Shown here: piece after piece, positions 1 to 5,252 of the stretch
Numbering within the stretch: the first letter of the stretch is position 1
Layout: each line of letters opens with the position of its first letter
Origin: SZUA-76 sp945787585
GTDB taxonomy: Bacteria > Pseudomonadota > Gammaproteobacteria > SZUA-140
Length of the DNA: 5,252 nucleotides
Reading direction: 5' to 3'
Assembly (NCBI GenBank): GCA_947258425.1
Contig: CAMYIG010000134.1
Coordinates: 1 to 5,252 of the forward strand
Notes under the pieces: model-generated
What the model saw: the letters and a program-made list of their open reading frames with translations, nothing else
What the model was told of the DNA's origin: nothing
Databases searched by the model: none
Translations under genes and position numbers: made by a program

Positions 1-1
1 T

Positions 2-583
2 TTTGGCACAGGACAATATATCGTCAATGCTGACAAAACCAGCACTGGCGAACAGACCTTCTATGGTGTCTGGGATAATGGCACAAAAGAGCGTCTACGC
101 AGTCATCTGTTAGAACAGACGTTCACTGCCGACACCACCAGTGATAACCGCGTGGTCACCGATACGGCCATTACTTATGGGACAAACCACGGCTGGTTTA
201 TCGACCTGCCCACCACTGGTGAACGCATGGTGGTCAACCCCAAGATACGTGGTAAGTACGTCTTTTTTAATACCCTTATCCCCGGCACAGAGCTCTGTGT
301 ACCAGAAGGGAGTGGCTGGGTAATGGCGGTTAAACAGGAGAACGGCGGCCAACCCAGTGAGGCCATTTTCGACCTCAATAACGATGGCGTTATCGATGCT
401 AACGATCAGATCGACGGTAACAATCCTTCCGGTTTCAAACTGGATGGTATTCCCGCCGCATCTACTTTCCTTGGCGATGTGATGTATACGCCTAATGATG
501 AAGGTAACATCGATGCACGCAAGATTAGCGTGGGTGGCGGTGGAAATGGTGGACGCCTCTCATGGCAGGAACTCACTCAATAA
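2..583 (+). CDS. pilY1: PilY1-type type IV pilus tip adhesin, C-terminal end (5' truncated by window)
   Basis: Only the last 193 codons are present; the reading frame is open to the left edge, so the start and N-terminal part lie outside. PilY1 is the large secreted protein associated with the type IV pilus tip and the priming minor pilins, acting in adhesion and in pilus extension/retraction. Seen here: an opening FGTGQY and a YGVWD stretch typical of the end of the PilY1 beta-propeller, then GWFIDLP, GERMVVNP and VFFNTLIPG, all family hallmarks. A DLNNDGVID loop (371-397) fits the Dx[DN]xDGxxD calcium-binding pattern. A glycine-rich linker (VGGGGNGG) precedes the terminal SWQEL, close to the SWREL ending common in the family. 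The next gene starts 14 bases after the TAA, as expected for one operon. Assignment to PilY1 is by recognised motifs and by the downstream pilY2-pilE order; the specific ligand cannot be inferred. Confidence 0.88.
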   Translation, partial: FGTGQYIVNADKTSTGEQTFYGVWDNGTKERLRSHLLEQTFTADTTSDNRVVTDTAITYGTNHGWFIDLPTTGERMVVNPKIRGKYVFFNTLIPGTELCVPEGSGWVMAVKQENGGQPSEAIFDLNNDGVIDANDQIDGNNPSGFKLDGIPAASTFLGDVMYTPNDEGNIDARKISVGGGGNGGRLSWQELTQ

Positions 584-586
584 TCT

Positions 587-590
587 GGAG
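587..590 (+). promoter_or_regulatory. Ribosome binding site of the pilY2-like gene
   Basis: GGAG lies 7 bases before the ATG at 598. It selects this start over the in-frame ATG at 562, which lies inside the end of pilY1 and would bury the signal peptide behind 12 extra residues. Confidence 0.75.
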
Positions 591-597
591 CACTGAA

Positions 598-930
598 ATG
601 AAGTACACTAAAGCATTATTGCTCATACTATTAATATCTTTGGGGTCGGCAGGGGTATCCCAGGGCGCAGAACTGCCCTCATACTATCCTGAGACTGTCC
701 CAGCGATGAACGGCATTATTGGATATGCAGATATCAAACAGGGTGTAATCGTCATCAACGATATGTCATGGAAACTTTCGATGAATGTCAGAGTGCACTC
801 ACTGAATACTCAATTTAGCTCAGTAAGAGCGCTTCGGTCCGGCATGAGAATCGCCTTTGAATCAACCTCAATTAATGGAAAAGTTCAGTTGGCCGAAATC
901 TGGGTATTACCCAAAGATTATGAATATTAA
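598..930 (+). CDS. pilY2: Small exported protein in the PilY2 position
   Basis: A 110-residue protein with a clear N-terminal signal peptide: MKYTK followed by a run of leucines and isoleucines and a small-residue region, with likely cleavage near residues 22-24 (VSQG/AE). The mature part is about 87 residues with no cysteine. Alternating hydrophobic residues (GIIGYAD, GVIVIND, SGMRIAFES, QLAEIWVLP) suggest a compact all-beta domain. In P. aeruginosa a protein of about this size, PilY2, sits between pilY1 and pilE and is listed as a type IV fimbrial biogenesis protein; its molecular role is not well defined. Position, size and export signal all match, but I rely more on synteny than on sequence recognition. 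It begins 14 bases after pilY1, so it is probably co-transcribed, and is followed by 60 bases before pilE. It looks more AT-rich than its neighbours. Being a real gene is much more certain than the name. Confidence 0.68.
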   Translation: MKYTKALLLILLISLGSAGVSQGAELPSYYPETVPAMNGIIGYADIKQGVIVINDMSWKLSMNVRVHSLNTQFSSVRALRSGMRIAFESTSINGKVQLAEIWVLPKDYEY

Positions 931-978
931 GACACCAATGAAATAGCACGCCGAAAACATCATTAGCTATTCATCACT

Positions 979-983
979 GGAGG
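979..983 (+). promoter_or_regulatory. Strong ribosome binding site that decides a GTG start for pilE
   Basis: GGAGG lies 7 bases before the GTG at 991. The nearest ATG, at 1006 (codon 6), would be 22 bases away, too far. The GTG start is therefore preferred, giving a 16-residue prepilin leader rather than 11. Confidence 0.8.
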
Positions 984-990
984 CCTCAAA

Positions 991-1407
991 GTGAAATCCA
1001 AACTAATGCATAAAATTAATCGAAAACAATCCGCTGGTTTTACCCTGATAGAACTGATGATCGTTGTTGTCATCATCGGCGTGCTGGCAGCGATTGCCGT
1101 GCCATCCTATATGGACCAGGTCACCGCAACCAAGCGCTCTGACGGCAAAGCGGCACTATTAACTGCTGCGCAAAGCCTTGAATCCTGCTTCACGCAATAC
1201 AACGCCTATAACCACGCTAACTGCAGTTTCACTGCGGCTTCGCCGGAAGGGCACTACGCCGTTACTGTAGCCCGCACTGCGACCACCTTCACCTTGACCG
1301 CCACACCTCAGGCGACCCAAACTGATCCGGTGTGCGCTAATTTCACACTCACTAACGTCGGTGTGCAGGGGATTTCAGGAACGGGCACAGTCGCAAACTG
1401 CTGGTAA
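991..1407 (+). CDS. pilE: Type IV minor pilin, PilE/ComP-like prepilin
   Basis: A 138-residue type IV prepilin. The leader is rich in Lys/Arg and ends in SAG; PilD prepilin peptidase should cut between G16 and F17 and methylate the new N-terminal Phe. The mature protein begins FTLIELMIVVVIIGVLAAIA, with the invariant Glu at mature position 5 and a hydrophobic helix to about residue 38 that anchors it in the inner membrane and packs in the pilus core. The globular part has cysteines at 66, 78, 115 and 137, enough for two disulfides, the last just before a terminal Trp. The C-terminal stretch from C115 to the closing NCW resembles the ComP/PilE minor-pilin group. Minor pilins of this operon prime pilus assembly with PilY1. 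The gene ends 15 bases from the stop of the convergent ispH. The size and cysteine layout fit a minor rather than the major pilin, as does the operon context, but this is inference. Confidence 0.9.
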   Translation: MKSKLMHKINRKQSAGFTLIELMIVVVIIGVLAAIAVPSYMDQVTATKRSDGKAALLTAAQSLESCFTQYNAYNHANCSFTAASPEGHYAVTVARTATTFTLTATPQATQTDPVCANFTLTNVGVQGISGTGTVANCW

Positions 1408-1422
1408 CACTACATACAGCGC

Positions 1423-2397
1423 TTATACTGCAGACCCTTTTTGCAGGTCGCGAGGCAGTGAAAATACAATATTTTCCTCGCGGCCTTTAATATTTTCGAC
1501 GCGCTCGATACCGAGCGATTTCAGATTTTCAATTACTTCCTCTACCAGCACTTCCGGCACTGAAGCGCCCGCCGTCACCCCCACTGCATGCTTATTATCG
1601 AGCCACGCCGTATCAATTTCGCTCGCATTATCGATCAAATAGGCATCCGCACCCTGTCGTGCGGCCATTTCACGCAGACGATTTGAATTAGAGCTATTAC
1701 GTGAGCCGACCACCAGAATCAGATCACACTGTTCAGCCAGTGTCTTCACTGCATCCTGGCGGTTCTGTGTCGCGTAACAGATATCATCACGCTTCGGCCC
1801 GGTGATATTTGGAAAACGTTTCTGCAATGCCGCAATCACGACGGCCGTATCGTCCATCGAAAGGGTTGTCTGCGTCACAAAGGAGAGTTTGTCCGGGTTT
1901 TTCACCACCAGCTGCTCAACATCCTCCACTGACTCGACCAGATACATGCCGCCCTCTGGATTTTTATATTGTCCTAACGTTCCTTCGACCTCAGGATGAC
2001 CGGCATGCCCGATCAAAATACACTCCTGTCCATCGCGTTCATAACGCACCACTTCAAGATGCACTTTGGTCACCAATGGGCAGGTGGCATCAAAAACACG
2101 TAAACCACGATTTGCCGACTCTTCTCTAACTGCCTTTGACACACCGTGCGCACTAAACACTAACGTTGCGTTATCCGGCACTTCTGAAATCTCTTCGATA
2201 AAGATCGCGCCTTTATCACGCAGCCCCTCGACCACAAACTTATTATGCACCACCTCATGGCGTACATAGATCGGGCGACCAAACTGTTCCAGCACACGTT
2301 CAACAATCTCAATGGCGCGCTCTACCCCGGCACAAAAACCACGTGGATTCGCCAGCAACACCTGCTCTACTTTGATATCAATCATATTCACACCCAT
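1423..2397 (-). CDS. ispH: 4-hydroxy-3-methylbut-2-enyl diphosphate reductase (IspH/LytB)
   Basis: A complete 324-residue cytosolic iron-sulfur enzyme. It reduces HMBPP to isopentenyl and dimethylallyl diphosphate, the final step of the MEP (non-mevalonate) pathway. The three cluster-ligand cysteines are present: C22 in NPRGFCAGV, C106 in DATCPLV and C207 in ICYATQNRQ. Substrate-binding residues are in place: H51 (VVHN), H84 (SAHGV), H134 and E136 (GHPEVEGT), T177 (TQTT), the SSNSNR loop at 235-240 and TAGASVPE at 276-282. Length matches the family. The start is not settled: the ATG at 2397 has no clear ribosome binding site, whereas the ATG at 2385 (codon 5) has a weak GGTG before it and gives an N-terminus closer to the usual short form. 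It follows lspA by 21 bases and is probably the last gene of the ileS-lspA-ispH transcript. Its 3' end faces pilE. Confidence 0.95.
   Translation of the reverse strand: MGVNMIDIKVEQVLLANPRGFCAGVERAIEIVERVLEQFGRPIYVRHEVVHNKFVVEGLRDKGAIFIEEISEVPDNATLVFSAHGVSKAVREESANRGLRVFDATCPLVTKVHLEVVRYERDGQECILIGHAGHPEVEGTLGQYKNPEGGMYLVESVEDVEQLVVKNPDKLSFVTQTTLSMDDTAVVIAALQKRFPNITGPKRDDICYATQNRQDAVKTLAEQCDLILVVGSRNSSNSNRLREMAARQGADAYLIDNASEIDTAWLDNKHAVGVTAGASVPEVLVEEVIENLKSLGIERVENIKGREENIVFSLPRDLQKGSAV
1445..1496 (+). terminator. Probable rho-independent terminator of the pilus operon, inside the ispH 3' end
   Basis: An outer stem pairs 1445-1455 with 1476-1486: 11 pairs, GC-rich, with one G-U. A five-base bulge (1456-1460) follows, then an AT-rich inner stem pairing 1461-1466 with 1470-1475 around a CAA loop. 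The tract after the stem is U-rich (UUAAUAUUUU, 1487-1496). The hairpin begins 37 bases after the pilE stop and is oriented for the + strand; on the - strand the sequence following the stem is A-rich rather than T-rich, and the G-U becomes an A-C mismatch. The whole element overlaps ispH codons of about residues 301-318, outside the conserved core. The U-tract is interrupted, so strength is uncertain. Confidence 0.5.
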
Positions 2398-2418
2398 TAT
2401 TACTGTGTTGTTACAGTG

Positions 2419-2901
2419 CTATTGCTTCTCTGTCTGCGACTGATCATTGCGATTAAACAATGCATCGATGATCAACAGTGCCGCGCCCACACAAATAGCC
2501 GAGTCTGCGACATTAAAGGCAGGCCAGTGCCAGTCACCATAATAGACATCGATAAAATCGACGACATAGCCATGTACGATACGATCCCACACATTACCCA
2601 CTGCGCCACCCAACACTAACGACAACGCAACGGCGAGGCGCCGTTCATTCTTTTTAAGACGCTTGAGCCAGACCACGATGACTATGCTCACTGCGATCGC
2701 TAACACGGCAAAAAACCAACGCTGCCATCCCCCCGCATCACTCAAAAAACTAAATGCTGCACCGGTATTATGCGCCAGCACCAGATTCAGTGACGGCATA
2801 ATCGGAATCGACTGAAACAGCTGCAACGAATCCGTCACCATATATTTGGTCACCTGATCGAATGCAATCACCAGCGCAGAGAGCCATAGCCACTTCAACA
2901 T
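2419..2901 (-). CDS. lspA: Lipoprotein signal peptidase (signal peptidase II)
   Basis: A complete 160-residue inner-membrane aspartic protease that removes the signal peptide from diacylglyceryl-modified prolipoproteins, after Lgt and before Lnt. Four hydrophobic segments are visible, roughly residues 3-20, 61-79, 89-106 and 131-147. Conserved motifs appear in order: FDQVTK (14-19), AHNTGAAFSFL (43-53), GGAVGNVWDR (98-107), GYVVDFIDVY (111-120) and PAFNVADSAI (127-136). The two catalytic aspartates should be D115 and D133. Length is usual for the family. The ATG lies 15 bases after the ileS stop with no strong ribosome binding site, so translational coupling to ileS is likely. Some lspA loci are followed by fkpB; here ispH follows directly. 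Confidence 0.96.
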   Translation of the reverse strand: MLKWLWLSALVIAFDQVTKYMVTDSLQLFQSIPIMPSLNLVLAHNTGAAFSFLSDAGGWQRWFFAVLAIAVSIVIVVWLKRLKKNERRLAVALSLVLGGAVGNVWDRIVHGYVVDFIDVYYGDWHWPAFNVADSAICVGAALLIIDALFNRNDQSQTEKQ

Positions 2902-2916
2902 AATCTGCTGCGACCG

Positions 2917-5252
2917 TTAAGCAAACTGGCGCGACTCACCGTCACCGGTAACGTTCTCAATACAACGACCACATAACTCGGGGTGCTCACTATGACTACC
3001 CACATCCTCACGGTGATGCCAACAGCGATCACACTTGGCATGCGTTGAAGCCTTTACTGCAATCCACAGTGCAGGCTGATCTTTCTGCGTCACCTCGACA
3101 GCATCCGCAGGTTTTTCATTAAGTTGATGCACGCGTGCATATGACGTAATTAAAACAAAACGCAGTTCATCATCGAGCTTCGATAACAGTGTTAACAGCG
3201 CATCATCACAATAGAGATCCACCTCGGCATCGAGCGCAGAACCAATCACGCCACCGGTGCGCAACCCTTCCAGTTCTTTAGAGACTGATTCGCGCACGGC
3301 AATAATCGTAGACCACTCATCCTGCCCAAACGTATGCGTGACTGCATCTGGAAACTGATACCAGGTCTCAAGAAAGATCGATTCACTACGCTCGCCCGGC
3401 ATATGTTGCCAGATATCTTCCGCCGTAAAACTCAGCACCGGTGCCAACCAGCGCGCCAGTGCCTCAACAATATGATACATCGCCGTCTGCGCCGAACGTC
3501 GCGCGACACTATCGGCCTGCGTGGTGTACTGACGGTCCTTAATAATATCGAGATAAAAGCTACCCAAATCGACGGCACAGAAATTATGTATCTTCTGATA
3601 AACAAGATGAAACTCATAGCGCCCATAGTCCTTGCGGACCTCTTCCTGCAACTGCTGCGCACGGATAACCGCCCATTGATCGAGCGCCAGCATCTGTTCC
3701 GTGGGCAGGACATCCGTCGCCGGGTCAAAACCGTTTAGATTAGACAACAGGAAGCGCGCCGTGTTGCGCATTCTGCGATAGGCATCGGCCATGCGTTTGA
3801 GAATTTCGTCAGAGACATTCATCTCAGTGCGGTAATCCGTCGCCGCGACCCATAGACGCAGAATATCCGCGCCGAGTGAATTCATAATCTTTTGCGGTGC
3901 GATCACATTACCCAGCGACTTCGACATCTTGCGCCCCTTGGCATCCACCGTGAAGCCGTGCGTCAGCACTGATTTGTAAGGGGCAGCGCCATTCATCGCA
4001 ACGGAAGTGAGCAGCGACGACTGGAACCAGCCACGATGTTGATCCGAACCTTCCAGATAGAGGTCCGCCGGAAAGGCGAGCGCGTCGTTCTGTTGTAACA
4101 CACTGTAGTGCGTCACACCGGAATCAAACCAGACATCGAGTGTATCGCTCGCCTTCTCATATTGGTCGACTTCATCGCCCAACAGCTCAGCCGCATCAAG
4201 TTCGAACCACGCATCGATACCGCTCTCTTCAACACGCCGGGCCACCGACTCAATCAATTCCGCCGTTGCAGGATGCAACTCACCGCTCTCTTTATGCAGG
4301 AACAGCGTAATCGGCACGCCCCAGGTGCGCTGGCGTGAGACACACCAGTCCGGCCGTTTTTCAATCATCCCTTCAATACGCGCCTGTCCCCACTCTGGCA
4401 GCCACTGTACTTTTTTGATCGCCTTCATCGCATCACTACGCAGGTTTTTCTGGCCCATACTAATGCCCTGGCGCTCGTTCCCAACGGCGCCAGGATACAC
4501 CGCATCCATGCGGATAAACCACTGCGGCGTCGCACGAAAGATGATCGGTGTTTTATGTCGCCAGCAATGCGGATAGCTATGACGCAGCGCCGCTTCGTGC
4601 AGCAAGGCACCCTTCGTCTTCAACACTTCAATTACCTGATCATTGGCCTTAAAGACATGTTGCCCGGCAAACAACGGCGTGTTGGGTAAAAAGACGCCGT
4701 TACCATCCACCGGATTATCGACCGGTAAATTGTAGCGAGCGCCGACAACATAATCGTCCTGTCCATGCCCCGGCGCAGTATGCACCGCGCCGGTACCCGC
4801 TTCACTGGTGACGTGGTCACCCAGTATCACGGGGACTTCGCGTTCATAAAACGGATGTTGCAGTTTAAGTCCTTCCAGACTTTCGCCAATACAGGTAGCT
4901 ATCACTCGATAGTCTTCGATGCCGCTACGCGCCATCACCTCTTTCAACAACACCTCTGCAACGATAAGCCTTTCCGGGCCATGCTCGCCCGTGCACTGCA
5001 CCAGCACATAATCAAAACCCGGGTTAACAGCAACGGCCTGATTGGCGGGCAGCGTCCACGGCGTGGTGGTCCAGATAACAATAGAGATCTTAGTTCCAAC
5101 AGGGCTCTCGCTCAACGCGCCATCAACATGCTCACAGCGCTGTAGCAGCACCTCTTCATCAAGCACTTCAAAGCGCACATCGATCGCAGGTGAGACACGC
5201 TCTTCATATTCAACCTCAGCTTAGGCCAGCGCAGAGCCACAGACACTACACC
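2917..5252 (-). CDS. ileS: Isoleucyl-tRNA synthetase, 5' part beyond window and interrupted by an in-frame TAA
   Basis: Charges tRNA-Ile with isoleucine and edits misactivated valine in the cytosol. The first 160-170 residues, including the HIGH motif, lie beyond the right edge. The frame runs CSVCGSALA from the edge, meets TAA at 5221-5223, then continues conserved for 767 codons (5220 to the stop at 2917). The first start codon after the TAA is a GTG at 5178, giving 753 residues with no recognisable initiation context. Numbered from that GTG: editing-domain WTTTPWTLPAN at 36-46 and GTGAVHTAPGHGQDD at 128-142, RPDWCVSRQRTWG near 275-287, DVWFDSG in the middle, KMSKS at 417-421 (3916-3930), and a C-terminal zinc site with cysteines 716, 719, 736 and 739. 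Residues 226-242 look like an insertion compared with E. coli IleS. It is the first gene of an ileS-lspA-ispH run. Identity is certain; whether the gene is truly broken or the TAA is an error is open. Confidence 0.93.
5221..5223 (-). other. In-frame TAA in ileS where a glutamate codon is expected
   Basis: On the minus strand the codons read GCG CTG GCC TAA GCT GAG GTT GAA, that is SALA-stop-AEVE. Family members read SALAEAEVE here. One base (GAA to TAA; C to A at 5223 on the + strand) explains it. The frame is unbroken on both sides, so this is not a frameshift. It lies 30 bases from the window edge. Confidence 0.85.

Noticed and set aside
980..987. Palindrome GAGGCCTC overlapping the pilE ribosome binding site
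   Set aside because: It has no loop, so it cannot fold as a hairpin within the mRNA, and an eight-base palindrome is expected by chance. It is better explained by the GGAGG site.
1468..1497. Direct repeat AATATTTTC at 1468-1476 and 1489-1497
   Set aside because: Both copies encode the short IspH words ENI in a coding region; nine bases and two copies are not a meaningful repeat family.
2402..2417. Inverted repeat ACTGT/ACAGT just before ispH
   Set aside because: Only five pairs, two of them G-C, around a six-base loop and without a T-run. Too weak to call a terminator or a regulatory hairpin.
2587..2607. GNVWDR in LspA instead of the more common GNLIDR
   Set aside because: The two variable positions differ among family members; the conserved G, N, D and R and both catalytic aspartates are present, so the enzyme should be active.
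3334..3738. Open frames of 60-134 codons opposite ileS, ispH and lspA
   Set aside because: They overlap clearly conserved genes, have no recognisable domains or plausible ribosome binding sites, and are composition shadows.
1..5252. Search for a new system, mobile element, CRISPR array, tRNA or riboswitch
   Set aside because: Nearly all bases fall in recognised housekeeping or pilus genes, gaps are 60 bases or less, and no spaced repeats, transposase motifs or tRNA-like folds were seen.

Overview
The window looks like a chromosomal segment of a gammaproteobacterium. The gene order matches the locus known from Pseudomonas aeruginosa, in which the minor-pilin operon (fimU-pilV-pilW-pilX-pilY1-pilY2-pilE) converges on an ileS-lspA-fkpB-ispH operon. 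Base composition is moderate and TAA/TAG are used as ordinary stops. I cannot name the genus from the sequence. The locus differs from the Pseudomonas arrangement in one respect: fkpB is absent, and lspA and ispH are separated by only 21 bases.

Left part (1-1407, + strand): the end of a type IV pilus operon. It holds the last 193 codons of a PilY1-type tip adhesin, then a small exported protein in the pilY2 position, then a PilE/ComP-like minor pilin with a textbook prepilin leader. Clear ribosome binding sites fix the starts of the last two genes. A strong hairpin followed by a U-rich tract lies 37 bases after the pilE stop, inside the 3' end of the opposing gene ispH. It is the best candidate for the end of the pilus transcript.

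Right part (1423-5252, - strand): housekeeping genes in the transcription order ileS, lspA, ispH. ileS (isoleucyl-tRNA synthetase) runs off the right edge, lspA is the lipoprotein signal peptidase, and ispH catalyses the last step of the MEP isoprenoid pathway. Spacings of 15 and 21 bases suggest one transcript. The pilus genes would act together in priming and tipping the type IV pilus. The minus-strand genes are linked by position more than by pathway.

The main anomaly is an in-frame TAA at 5221-5223 in ileS, where homologues have a glutamate codon in a conserved stretch. Everything around it stays in frame and conserved, so it is a single-base nonsense change or a sequencing error only 30 bases from the window edge. 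There is no intergenic stretch longer than 60 bases. I found no mobile element, CRISPR array or RNA gene, and nothing I would call a new biological system.
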